Shown: one piece after another, positions 7,317-15,671 of the stretch
Layout: each line of letters starts with the position of its first letter
Position numbering within the stretch: position 1 is the first letter of the stretch
Translations under genes and position numbers: made by a program
DNA from: Thalassobius sp034670005
Lineage (GTDB): Bacteria > Pseudomonadota > Alphaproteobacteria > Rhodobacterales > Rhodobacteraceae
Direction of reading: 5' to 3'
Length of the DNA: 64,000 nt
Assembly: GCF_034670005.1 (NCBI RefSeq)
Contig: NZ_JAXMOH010000005.1
Coordinates: 151,156-215,155 of the forward strand
The notes under the pieces: model-generated
What the model saw: the letters and a program-made list of their open reading frames with translations, nothing else
What the model was told of the DNA's origin: nothing
Database searches by the model: none

Positions 7317-8591
7317 TCAGCGGGCTGCTGCGTTTTTATTCGCAGGTTTCGCTTTGTTGTCGCCGCTATTGGCGTCGATGAAGTCCAGCACCAGCGGGCG
7401 GATGTTGTTGCGCCAGCTTTTGCCGGCGAAGATGCCGTAATGGCCCGCGCCTGGCTCGACATGGCTGGCCTTCTTGGAATCGGGCAGGCCGGTGCACAGG
7501 TCCAGCGCCGCGATACACTGGCCGGGGGCGGAAATATCGTCATTCGCGCCTTCGACCGTCTTCACCGCGACCGTGGTGATTTTGCCGATATCGACATGTT
7601 TGCCGTTCACGATGAATTCGTTCTTGGCGATCTCACCATTCTTGAAAATCCGTTCCACCGTCGACAGGTAGAATTCGGCGGTCATATCCATGACCGCCAG
7701 ATATTCATCATAGAACCGGTTATGAGCGTCGTGATCTGACGATTCGCCCTTCATCGCGCGGTTGATCTGATCGCTAAACGCCTGACCGTGACGGTCGGCA
7801 TTCATCGACATGAAAGACGCCAGTTGCAGCAGCCCGGGATAGACCAGCCGGCCCACACCTTTGTATTTGAAACCGACCCGCTGGATCATTGCTTCTTCCA
7901 ACTGACCCATGGTGACGCGATTGCCGAAATCGGTCACATCGGTTGGCGTGGCGTCGGGGTCGATCGGGCCACCGATCAGGGTCAGCGACCGCGGCTGTGC
8001 CTTTGGTTCTTCGCCCGCCAGATAGGCGGTGGCAGCCAGCGTCAGAGGTGCCGGTTGGCAAACCGCGATCACATGGGTATCGGGGCCCAGATGGCGCATG
8101 AAATCGACCAGATAGAGCGTGTAATCTTCGACATCGAACTTTCCGGCAGAAACCGGGATATCCCGGGCATTGTGCCAATCGGTCACGTAAAGTTCGCAAT
8201 CCGGCAGCAAGCTAACCACCGTAGACCGCAGCAGGGTCGCATAATGTCCGGACATCGGGGCAACCAGCAGCACCTTGCGCGGCTTGGTTTCGCGACCCAG
8301 AACCTTGAAATGCAGCAGGTCGCCGAAGTCGCCTTCGACCACCACTTCCTTCTCGACCAGATGGTCCCTGCCGTCTGCACAGGTCATCGACCGGATACCC
8401 CAGCTCGGCTTCACCGCCATGCGCTGGAACGTCCGTTCTGTTACTTCGCCCCAAGCAGCCACCCACTGCAACGCAGGGTTTGGCACCATCGAAAAAACCG
8501 GATAGGATGCAAGCGATAGGGCGGAGGCACCCAACCATTGGTTCGTATTACGGAACGTTTCCATGAAATCGTACGTGGCCATGTAGCGCAT
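7317..8591 (-). CDS. phaZ: intracellular polyhydroxyalkanoate depolymerase
   Basis: 424 residues, the usual length of the intracellular PhaZ family. The nucleophile region is AVCQPAPLTLAATAYLAG with Cys178 in place of the lipase serine, as in Ralstonia-type PhaZ1. It hydrolyses native PHB granules to 3-hydroxybutyrate units in the cytoplasm. An AAGGA RBS supports the ATG at 8591. The gene diverges from phaC across a 127-bp region containing a PhaR-type site, so degradation and synthesis may be regulated from one point. Confidence 0.95.
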   Translation of the reverse strand: MRYMATYDFMETFRNTNQWLGASALSLASYPVFSMVPNPALQWVAAWGEVTERTFQRMAVKPSWGIRSMTCADGRDHLVEKEVVVEGDFGDLLHFKVLGRETKPRKVLLVAPMSGHYATLLRSTVVSLLPDCELYVTDWHNARDIPVSAGKFDVEDYTLYLVDFMRHLGPDTHVIAVCQPAPLTLAATAYLAGEEPKAQPRSLTLIGGPIDPDATPTDVTDFGNRVTMGQLEEAMIQRVGFKYKGVGRLVYPGLLQLASFMSMNADRHGQAFSDQINRAMKGESSDHDAHNRFYDEYLAVMDMTAEFYLSTVERIFKNGEIAKNEFIVNGKHVDIGKITTVAVKTVEGANDDISAPGQCIAALDLCTGLPDSKKASHVEPGAGHYGIFAGKSWRNNIRPLVLDFIDANSGDNKAKPANKNAAAR

Positions 8592-8683
8592 GCGTGTTTC
8601 CTTTTTGCTCCGGTGCTATATCCGGTCGATGTAGTCGTGAAGCCCTGCTGCTTTGGCGACAACGAGGCACCGAATACAAATTG

Positions 8684-8694
8684 CTGCACAGCAG
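8684..8694. promoter_or_regulatory. PhaR-type operator in the phaZ-phaC gap
   Basis: The sequence CTGC-ACA-GCAG matches the CTGC-N3-GCAG element reported for PhaR of Paracoccus/Rhodobacter-type bacteria. It lies 24 bp before the phaC start. The same pattern occurs twice before phaP. Confidence 0.6.
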
Positions 8695-8718
8695 CGATGA
8701 TAGGGGGGATTTATTAAT

Positions 8719-10512
8719 ATGACAACTAAAGAGGATGCCGCAGGGCAAAATCTGGAAAAGCTGAATGCCAACCTGGCCAAGGTTGAAGAGCTTTCCAAGC
8801 GTTTTATCAATGCAGTGTCCCAACGCAACCCTGCGAATCCGACTCTAAATTCGCCGGATCAGGATCTGTTTCTGAACGCAGCGACCAGCTATTGGGCCGA
8901 AATGTTGCAGAACCCGGCCAAGCTTTTCGAGAATCAGCTGGAATATTGGGGCAAGTCGGTCAAACACTATATTGAGGCGCAGCAGGCGCTGGCCAAGGGC
9001 ACCTTGCAGGCTCCGCCGGACGAGACCAGCGACGACCGGCGTTTCTCCAATCCTTTGTGGAAAACCCATCCCTATTTCAACTTCGTCAAACAACAATACA
9101 TGCGCAACGCCGAAGCGGTGCGCAACGCGGTCAGCGATTTGCCGGATCTCGACGAAACTGAACGCAAACGGCTGAATTATTTCGCTCAGCAGATCACCGA
9201 CATGATGGCGCCGACCAATTTTCTGGGCACCAACCCGGATGCGCTGGAACGCGCGGTCGAAACCGAAGGCGAAAGCCTGGTGCAGGGGCTGGAAAACCTT
9301 GTTGCAGACCTGGAGGCCAACAAAGGTGAAATGCTGGTCCGGCTGGCCGATGACAAAGCCTTCGAATTGGGCCGCAATATCGCGACAACACCGGGCGAGG
9401 TGGTTTTCCGCAACCGGATGATCGAACTGATCCAATACGCCCCGACCACAGAAGAGGTCCATGCCACGCCGCTCGTGATCTTTCCGCCGTGGATCAACAA
9501 ATTCTATATCCTTGACCTGAAGGCGCAGAACAGCCTGATCAAATGGATCACCGAACAAGGGTATACGTTGTTCGTGGTCAGCTGGGTCAACCCCGACACC
9601 AGCTACCGCGATATCGGGATGGAAGAATATATCGAAGAGGGTTTCCTCGAAGCGATCCGTGTCGCCAAGGACATAACCGGTGAAAGCAAGGTCAATGCGG
9701 TCGGATACTGTATTGCCGGGACCACCTTACATATGGTGCTGTCATTGCTGAAAAAGCGCGGCGATAAATCGATCAAGTCCGCCACCTTCTTTACCGCCCT
9801 TGCCGATTTCAGCGATCAGGGCGAATTCACCCCCTTCCTGCAAAACGATTTCATCGACGGGATCGAAGTTGAAGTCGAACGCCAGGGCATCCTGCGCGGT
9901 TTCATCATGGGGCGAACGATGAGTTTCCTGCGCTCTAACGATCTGATCTACAGCCCGGCGATCCGCAGTTATATGCTGGGCGAAGCGCCGCCTGCCTTCG
10001 ACTTGCTCTATTGGAATGGCGATGCCGCCAACCTACCGGGCAAGATGGTGATGCAATATCTTCGAGGCTTGTGCCAGCGGAACGAATTTGTCACCGACGG
10101 GATCGAATTGCTGGGTGAAACCCTGCATGTGCGCGATGTCGACGTGCCGATCATGTCGGTGACCTGCCAGAACGACCATATCGCGCGCTGGAAGGACTGT
10201 TATCGCGGCTTTCAGCAGACCGGCTCGAAGAACCGGACTTTCATTGTGTCGGAATCGGGTCATGTTGCCGGGATCGTCAATCCGCCATCAAAGAATAAAT
10301 ACGGCCATTACACCAATGAAGACCTCAGTCTGGACGCCGAGGACTGGATGGCCGGGGCAACCCATCACGACGGAAGCTGGTGGCCGCGCTGGGAAGCATG
10401 GCTGAGCAAGCGGTCGGGTAAAATGGTGCCGGCACGGGAACCGGGTGATTCGAGCTATCCGCCGCTTGCTCCGGCCCCGGGAACCTATGTTGCCGTTAAG
10501 GCAAGTCACTGA
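8719..10512 (+). CDS. phaC: class I poly(3-hydroxyalkanoate) synthase
   Basis: 597 residues, typical of class I synthases working without PhaE. The lipase-box-like GYCIAG carries the catalytic Cys331; the acid lies in the VTCQNDHIARWKDCYRGFQ segment and the histidine in SESGHVAGIVNPP. It polymerises (R)-3-hydroxyacyl-CoA at the granule surface. The ATG has a strong AGGGGGG RBS. It is followed by phaP and phaR in the same direction. No phaA/phaB are in the window, so precursor supply is encoded elsewhere. Confidence 0.97.
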   Translation: MTTKEDAAGQNLEKLNANLAKVEELSKRFINAVSQRNPANPTLNSPDQDLFLNAATSYWAEMLQNPAKLFENQLEYWGKSVKHYIEAQQALAKGTLQAPPDETSDDRRFSNPLWKTHPYFNFVKQQYMRNAEAVRNAVSDLPDLDETERKRLNYFAQQITDMMAPTNFLGTNPDALERAVETEGESLVQGLENLVADLEANKGEMLVRLADDKAFELGRNIATTPGEVVFRNRMIELIQYAPTTEEVHATPLVIFPPWINKFYILDLKAQNSLIKWITEQGYTLFVVSWVNPDTSYRDIGMEEYIEEGFLEAIRVAKDITGESKVNAVGYCIAGTTLHMVLSLLKKRGDKSIKSATFFTALADFSDQGEFTPFLQNDFIDGIEVEVERQGILRGFIMGRTMSFLRSNDLIYSPAIRSYMLGEAPPAFDLLYWNGDAANLPGKMVMQYLRGLCQRNEFVTDGIELLGETLHVRDVDVPIMSVTCQNDHIARWKDCYRGFQQTGSKNRTFIVSESGHVAGIVNPPSKNKYGHYTNEDLSLDAEDWMAGATHHDGSWWPRWEAWLSKRSGKMVPAREPGDSSYPPLAPAPGTYVAVKASH

Positions 10513-10538
10513 AATTTCAGTACAACCTAAAATTCTTT

Positions 10539-10549
10539 CTGCAGTGCAG
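10539..10549. promoter_or_regulatory. PhaR-type operator 1 before phaP
   Basis: CTGC-AGT-GCAG, an exact CTGC-N3-GCAG element, about 100 bp before the phasin start. The centre is 27 bp from that of operator 2. Confidence 0.65.
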
Positions 10550-10565
10550 CAAATCACTTGATTTT

Positions 10566-10576
10566 CTGCGCTGCAG
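10566..10576. promoter_or_regulatory. PhaR-type operator 2 before phaP
   Basis: CTGC-GCT-GCAG, a second exact match. Additional TGCAG half sites follow at 10588-10600, making the phasin promoter the most densely marked point of the locus. This fits the known model in which PhaR represses phaP until it is titrated onto nascent granules. Confidence 0.65.
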
Positions 10577-10645
10577 CATGCATATTGTTTGCAGATGCAG
10601 AAACGCCGGGGTGGGCCCGGATGCATAGAAAAGGATTTTAGACCA

Positions 10646-11089
10646 ATGGCAAATACTCAAGATTTCACCGCCGTCATGAAAGACATGATGGGCGCATTCC
10701 CCGTCGACACCAAATCGGTTGAAGACGCGTTCAAAACCCAGGCCGCGCTGAACGAAAAGCTGAGCACGGCTGCTCTGTCGGCTGCTGAAAAGTCGTCGGA
10801 ACTGTCGAGCAAGTGGACCAAAGACACTCTGGCCAAACTGGGCGAGTTCACCAAGGTCAAAGACGAGCCGGCCGATTACGCCAAAGCACTGAGCGATTTT
10901 GCTTCTGCCTCGGCTGAAACCGCCGCCGAAAACATGGCCGCCTTTGCTGAAATCGCCAAAAAGCTGCAAACCGAAACCGTCGAATTGATGATGGCTGCCG
11001 GCAAAGACATGACCGCAGAAGCATCGTCGGCTGTTCAAAAAGCTGCCAAAGACGCGACCACTGCCGCCAAGAAAGCCGCAGCGAAGTAA
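10646..11089 (+). CDS. phaP: phasin
   Basis: 147 residues from the ATG at 10646 (AAAAGGA upstream); the frame is open further 5' but that part covers the operators. The protein is highly helical, alanine- and lysine-rich (TAAKKAAAK at the end), with MKDMMGAFPVDTKSVEDAFK near the start, as in phasin_2-type granule proteins. It coats PHB granules and limits their coalescence. It has its own PhaR-marked promoter and intrinsic terminator, as expected for an abundant protein. Confidence 0.92.
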   Translation: MANTQDFTAVMKDMMGAFPVDTKSVEDAFKTQAALNEKLSTAALSAAEKSSELSSKWTKDTLAKLGEFTKVKDEPADYAKALSDFASASAETAAENMAAFAEIAKKLQTETVELMMAAGKDMTAEASSAVQKAAKDATTAAKKAAAK

Positions 11090-11138
11090 GCGACAAGAAT
11101 TCGCCGCATCCTCTCCTCCCAATTTGATGCGTAGCGTT

Positions 11139-11174
11139 GGGCGGGCTTGTAAAAGCCCGCCCTTTCTTTTTTTT
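11139..11174 (+). terminator. phaP intrinsic terminator
   Basis: A perfect 10-bp stem GGGCGGGCTT / AAGCCCGCCC with loop GTAA, followed by a long T-run (11163-11174). It is one of the strongest terminators in the window and isolates phaP from phaR. Confidence 0.95.
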
Positions 11175-11225
11175 CTGCGCTAGCATAAGCTTTTTCGGTA
11201 ATGCCGCATTTTGGGAGGACCACCC

Positions 11226-11795
11226 ATGGCCGACGAAAAAAAACCTCTGCTTATAAAGCGTTATGCAAGCCGTCGTTTGTACAATACCGAAACCAGTGAC
11301 TATGTGACACTGGAAGATATCGCCGGATTTATTCGCGATGGCCGCGAGGTGCAGATCGTTGATCTGAAATCTGGCGACGACCTGACCCGGCAATATTTGC
11401 TGCAGATCATCGCGGAACACGAAAGCCGTGGCGAAAACGTCCTGCCGGTCAACGTATTGTCCGATCTGGTGCGCACCTATTCCAATCAAACCGGTTCGAT
11501 GGTGCCGCAATTTCTGCAAATGTCTTTTGACATGCTGCGCGATGGTCAATCCAAGATGGTCGAAAACATGGCCAAGGCCAACCCGATCCCCACCATGCCC
11601 GGATTTGAGGCATTGCAGGCGCAGCAAGAGGCCTTCCTCAAGGCGATGACAGGCGGGCTTGCCGGGGTCTGGAGCGGTCCCGAGCGCGAAGAAACCAAAG
11701 CCACCGGGGCGGCGGATGAAGAGGAAGAAGACCTTGACGTCATCAAGAAGCAGCTGAGCGAGCTGCAGGACAAACTGACCAAAATGAGCAAGTAG
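11226..11795 (+). CDS. phaR: polyhydroxyalkanoate synthesis repressor PhaR
   Basis: 189 residues from ATG 11226, eight bases after GGAGG; an in-frame ATG at 11211 sits on the RBS. The N-terminal PHB/PHA accumulation DNA-binding domain contains IKRYASRRLYNTETSDYVTL, followed by the second accumulation domain (LLQIIAEHE) and a C-terminal acidic coiled coil. PhaR binds both PHB and DNA and represses phaP. A degenerate CTGC-GCTA-GCAT before its own start (near 11174-11186) could be an autoregulatory site. Confidence 0.95.
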   Translation: MADEKKPLLIKRYASRRLYNTETSDYVTLEDIAGFIRDGREVQIVDLKSGDDLTRQYLLQIIAEHESRGENVLPVNVLSDLVRTYSNQTGSMVPQFLQMSFDMLRDGQSKMVENMAKANPIPTMPGFEALQAQQEAFLKAMTGGLAGVWSGPEREETKATGAADEEEEDLDVIKKQLSELQDKLTKMSK

Positions 11796-11799
11796 CCAG

Positions 11800-12765
11800 A
11801 TGGTGGACAGCCCCGGCCGAATCACGCTCTGGGGCGTCGAAGTGTTCGTCGCGACAGCGGAAGAAGGCAGCATTTCCGCTGCCGCGCGCCGTCTGGGGGC
11901 CAGCGCTTCGGCGGTCAGCCAGCAACTGACCAATCTCGAAGCGGCGATTGGCGCCACTCTTCTCAACCGCAACACCCGGCCCGTTGCCCTGACCCCGGCA
12001 GGTGAAATCTTTCGCCGCCGGGCAGGCAATATCCTGAACGAAGCGGCCCTGGCGCGGGCCGAACTGGCGATGGCCGACATGTCGGCACTGACCCGTTTCC
12101 GGCTCGGCATGATCGAAGATTTCGAAACCGAAATCACACCGCGGCTGCTGACCCGGCTGGCCGGGGAAATGAAGGGCTGCCAGTTTCTTCTGGAAACCGG
12201 GGCCAGCCATTCGCTCTACGATCAGCTCGACGCGCGCGCGCTTGACGTGATCGTCGCCGCCGATATGGGCGGTGAAGCCGAATGGATGGAAGTGCACCCA
12301 CTTTTGTCCGAAGGTTTCGTGGTTGCCGCTCAGAAGGGCGCGGTCGACCGGGCGCAACCTCTGTTGCCGCAGCTACAGGCGCTGCCGCTGGTGCATTATA
12401 CCACGCGTCACCATATGGGGCGGATGTTGTCGTCGCATCTCGCGCGGCAAAATCTGACCCTGGCGCATCGGTTTGAACTGGACAGTTATCACGCCATTCT
12501 GGCGCTGGTCGGGCAGGGGGCCGGCTGGACCATCCTGACACCTCTGGCACTGATGCGTGCGCGGCGTTTTGCCGATCAGCTCGATGTTTTCGAACTGCCG
12601 TTCGAACCGTTGTCGCGGCGGATTTCGCTGGTCGCGCGCAAGGGGACCTTGCAGGATATGCCCGAGCGGGTGGCCGAAGAACTGAAACCGGTGCTGCAAC
12701 GACACGTGGTCGAACCTGCGGCGCGGGCCTATCCGTTCATGGCCGGCGTTTTGGAAATTCTCTGA
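11800..12765 (+). CDS. LysR-family transcriptional regulator
   Basis: 321 residues with an N-terminal winged HTH (GSISAAARRLGASASAVSQQL, about residues 25-46) and a LysR substrate-binding domain. It begins 4 bp after the phaR stop and could be read from the phaR transcript. LysR proteins normally control a divergent neighbour, but here none exists, so its target is unknown. An association with PHA or acyl metabolism is only positional. Confidence 0.92.
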   Translation: MVDSPGRITLWGVEVFVATAEEGSISAAARRLGASASAVSQQLTNLEAAIGATLLNRNTRPVALTPAGEIFRRRAGNILNEAALARAELAMADMSALTRFRLGMIEDFETEITPRLLTRLAGEMKGCQFLLETGASHSLYDQLDARALDVIVAADMGGEAEWMEVHPLLSEGFVVAAQKGAVDRAQPLLPQLQALPLVHYTTRHHMGRMLSSHLARQNLTLAHRFELDSYHAILALVGQGAGWTILTPLALMRARRFADQLDVFELPFEPLSRRISLVARKGTLQDMPERVAEELKPVLQRHVVEPAARAYPFMAGVLEIL

Positions 12766-12834
12766 CGGCGTACGAGTCGTTTTTTCCCCGCAACCCGCGA
12801 TCTTTCCGGCGCGGGTCGATTTTGAGTAATTGTA

Positions 12835-12889
12835 GAACGATGGAAACAGGGGGCGCTTTCATCGTTCCGCAAATATTCCCGCCGGAGGC
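12835..12889. repeat. dispersed intergenic hairpin repeat, copy 1
   Basis: Inverted arms GAACGATGGAAA (12835-12846) and TTTCATCGTTC (12857-12867) with a one-base bulge, followed by AAATATTCCCGCCGGAGGC. It lies between the convergent LysR and DegT genes. Its shape and sequence match copy 5 at 58709. Confidence 0.7.
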
Positions 12890-12893
12890 ACCT

Positions 12894-14111
12894 TCAGGTT
12901 CCGAACGCGCGGGTATTGCCCATCACGTCCTGTGCCGCCTTGATCAGCGCTTCGGCGATCACGTCCAGTTCCGGTAGCGTCAGCCGGGCTGGCAGCCGCG
13001 CATCGCAGGCTTTCATCAGCATTGCCTTAGTCTGCGGCAGCGAGGGGGCCTTGCCAAGGAATTCCCAGTTCCAGAAGGCGCGCGCATTATCGGTACTCAG
13101 CCCGAAAACCTGCACTTTCACACCGCGCGCAGCCGAGGCATCCTGAAATGCCCGCACCTCGTTTTCGCCCATGCCGACCAGATTGAACTGAATCGAATCC
13201 GGGGCCCGTTCTTCCGGGCCCAGTTTCTCGGGCACCTCGATCCAGGGCGACAGGTTCAGCTTTTCGGTGACGTAATCATGATTGCGACGGCCATCAGTCA
13301 CCCGGCGCGGCACCTCGGCCAGTTGTGATCGCACGATGGCCGCGGACAGGTTGCCCAGCCGCAGATTGTACAGGGGCAGCTTGTTTTGCCAACGGGCAAA
13401 GGCCGCCTGCAATTCAGCGGCGTCTTCTTCGTTGCGCGCCAGATGCTTTTTCCAGTTATGTTCATAGGCGCCCGACATGATCGTCGCCTGGGCCAGAATA
13501 TCAGCATCGTCAGTGATCAGAATGCCGCCTTCGCCTGCATTCAGCAGTTTGTAGCTCTGGAAGGAAAAACAGCCGATCTTGCCGATGGTGCCGATATTGC
13601 GGCCATGCCATTTGGTGCCCAGTGAATGCGCTGCATCCTCGATCATCGGCACGCCGCGGTCTTCGCAAAGCGCCGTGATTGCATCCATGTCCGAGGTATG
13701 GCCGCGCATATGGCTGATCATGACTGCGCTAATCGTGTCGTCCAGCTTGGCATCGAAATCTGCGATGTTGAGCCGGTAATTTTCCCCCACCTCGGCCAGC
13801 ACCGGAACGCAATCGGCATGCACGATCGAAGATGGCACTGCGGCAAAGGTAAAGGCCGGGATCAGTACCCGCGCACCGCGCGGCAGGCCAAGCGATTTCA
13901 GCGACAGGAACAAAGCGGCCGAACAGGACGACACCGCCAGCGCGTATTTGCTGCCCAAGGCGTCGGCGAAATCGCGTTCCAGCAGAGATACCGGCGCGTT
14001 TTCCGGCGCGGTATAGCGAAACAGGTCGCCCGATTGCAGCAGGCGTTCAATTTCAGCCCGAGCTGAGGACGGGATTGGTTCTGCGTCATAAACGTTTGGC
14101 GGCAAACTCAT
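12894..14111 (-). CDS. DegT/DnrJ/EryC1/StrS-family aminotransferase
   Basis: 405 residues of the sugar/cyclitol aminotransferase family (fold-type I PLP). Lys188 in FSFQSYKLLNAGEGG is the Schiff-base lysine, MIEDAAHSLG contains the pyridine-nitrogen aspartate, and SSCSAALFLSLKSLG binds the cofactor phosphate. The family normally aminates nucleotide-linked keto sugars for polysaccharides. Its position 140 bp downstream of the amine-catabolism genes rather than in a glycan cluster leaves the substrate open. Confidence 0.88.
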   Translation of the reverse strand: MSLPPNVYDAEPIPSSARAEIERLLQSGDLFRYTAPENAPVSLLERDFADALGSKYALAVSSCSAALFLSLKSLGLPRGARVLIPAFTFAAVPSSIVHADCVPVLAEVGENYRLNIADFDAKLDDTISAVMISHMRGHTSDMDAITALCEDRGVPMIEDAAHSLGTKWHGRNIGTIGKIGCFSFQSYKLLNAGEGGILITDDADILAQATIMSGAYEHNWKKHLARNEEDAAELQAAFARWQNKLPLYNLRLGNLSAAIVRSQLAEVPRRVTDGRRNHDYVTEKLNLSPWIEVPEKLGPEERAPDSIQFNLVGMGENEVRAFQDASAARGVKVQVFGLSTDNARAFWNWEFLGKAPSLPQTKAMLMKACDARLPARLTLPELDVIAEALIKAAQDVMGNTRAFGT

Positions 14112-14251
14112 TGTCTTCGGCTTTCCTGAATTTCTCTTTCAGGAATTATTAAACTAGCGGGCGGGAAAAGAAAATGAATTTGCGATGACACCCATGCTTG
14201 CGCGACAGTTTCGGTCAGATGTTGCCCCCGGGGCGCAGCATCGCCGCGCGG

Positions 14252-15556
14252 TTACAGGCCCAGCCGGTCGCGCATCGCGTACCAGCTCATTGCCAGCACC
14301 AACAGCGGCGACCGGAACGCAGGCCCGCCCGGGAACGCCGGGACCGGCAGCGCCGACATGGTGTCGAAGCCTTCGGCATCACCCTGGATCGCTTTTGCCA
14401 TCACCATGCCGCAATGGGTGGCGGTGCCCAGACCATGGCCGGAATAGCCCGACGCATTCAGAATATTGGGGGCAATCCGCGCCACAAAGGGCAGCCGCTT
14501 CATCGTGATCGCCAAGGTGCCGCCCCAAGCGTAATCGATCTGCACATCCTTCAGATGCGGATAGATTTCAGTCATCGGTTTGCGCACCGTGGCGGTGATG
14601 TCGCGCGGGAAACGGTAGCCATAGCTTTCACCGCCACCGAAAAGCAGCCGCCCATCAGCCGACATCCGGTAATAATTCACAACGAATTTGCTGTCGCAAA
14701 CCGCGATATCGCGGGTCAGCACCTTGGCTGCCTCGGCACCCAACGGTTCCGTCGCCACCACGAAATTGTTGATCGGCATCACCCGCGCCGCCACTTTCCG
14801 GTTCAATCCGCCCAGATAGCCATTGCAGGCCAGAACCACATGATCGCAGCTGACCCGGCCATGTTCGGTCCGCAACACCGGCTTGGCCCCCTGTTCGATA
14901 TGATGCACAGGGGTCTGCTCGTAAATCCGGACCCCCGCCTCGATCGCTGCCCGGGCCAGCCCCAGCGCGAAATTCAGCGGATGCAGATGCCCCGCCCCCA
15001 TGTCCAGAACCGCGCCGTCATAGGCAGGCGAGGGGCAGATATCGGACCACTCCTGCGGCGACAGGGCCGATATCTGGTCATAGCCGTAATCGCGCTGTAG
15101 CTTTTCGGCATAATCATGCAGATGGGTCGTGTCGCGCTTGCCGAACCCGGTCCAAGCGATGCCGGGTTTCAGGTCGCAGTCAATCGCATGTTTTGCCACC
15201 AGATCGCGCACCAACTGCTTGGCCTCTTCGCCCAGATCCCATAACCGATGCGCGGCATCGCGCCCCAGCATCGCTTCCAGCTCTTCCTGATCGCGGCGCT
15301 GGCCGCTGCCCAACTGGCCGCCATTGCGCCCCGAAGCGCCAAACCCGACCCGGTGCGCCTCCAGTAGCACCACGTCGAAACCCGCCTCGGCCAGATGCAG
15401 CGCCGCTGACAATCCGGTAAACCCACCGCCGACCACACAGACATCGGCTCGGGTCTCGCCCTTCAGTTCGGCGCAAGGGGGCAGCGGCCGGGCGGTCGCT
15501 GCGTACCAGCTGGTCGGATACTGTCCCTTCTGGTCATTCGAATATAGCAGGTTCAT
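14252..15556 (-). CDS. FAD-dependent amine oxidase (gamma-glutamylputrescine oxidase-like)
   Basis: 434 residues from ATG 15556 (an in-frame GTG/ATG further upstream lies in the repeat region). It is a DAO-family flavoprotein: DVCVVGGGFTGLSAALHLAE binds ADP of FAD at residues about 30-50, and GASGRNGGQL is the PuuB/OrdL-type flavin motif. It would oxidise an N-substituted or gamma-glutamylated amine to the aldehyde with H2O2. It closes an operon-like run with two glutamine-synthetase-like ligases and an amidotransferase, as in the Puu route for putrescine. Confidence 0.88.
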   Translation of the reverse strand: MNLLYSNDQKGQYPTSWYAATARPLPPCAELKGETRADVCVVGGGFTGLSAALHLAEAGFDVVLLEAHRVGFGASGRNGGQLGSGQRRDQEELEAMLGRDAAHRLWDLGEEAKQLVRDLVAKHAIDCDLKPGIAWTGFGKRDTTHLHDYAEKLQRDYGYDQISALSPQEWSDICPSPAYDGAVLDMGAGHLHPLNFALGLARAAIEAGVRIYEQTPVHHIEQGAKPVLRTEHGRVSCDHVVLACNGYLGGLNRKVAARVMPINNFVVATEPLGAEAAKVLTRDIAVCDSKFVVNYYRMSADGRLLFGGGESYGYRFPRDITATVRKPMTEIYPHLKDVQIDYAWGGTLAITMKRLPFVARIAPNILNASGYSGHGLGTATHCGMVMAKAIQGDAEGFDTMSALPVPAFPGGPAFRSPLLVLAMSWYAMRDRLGL

Positions 15557-15570
15557 GGACGGTCTCTTTT

Positions 15571-15596
15571 TCTTCTTTTCGCAAATATCCCGGGGG
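15571..15596. repeat. dispersed intergenic repeat, copy 2 (degenerate)
   Basis: TCTTCTTTTCGCAAATATCC followed by CGGGGG, matching the TTTC...AAATA-YTCC core of the family but without the GCCGGAGGC end. It lies in the gap after the ligase gene at 15672 and before the oxidase start. Confidence 0.45.
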
Positions 15597-15671
15597 AACC
15601 GTTGGAAATCGTCTTTAACTTTCAACGATGGGGGCAGCGCGCCCGAGGCGCGGCACTGTTTTGCCGGGGTC

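Noticed and set aside
10857..12137. 426-residue minus-strand open frame across phaP-phaR-LysR
   Set aside because: It is antisense to three clear genes and has low-complexity arginine/serine-rich translation typical of shadow frames in G+C-rich DNA.
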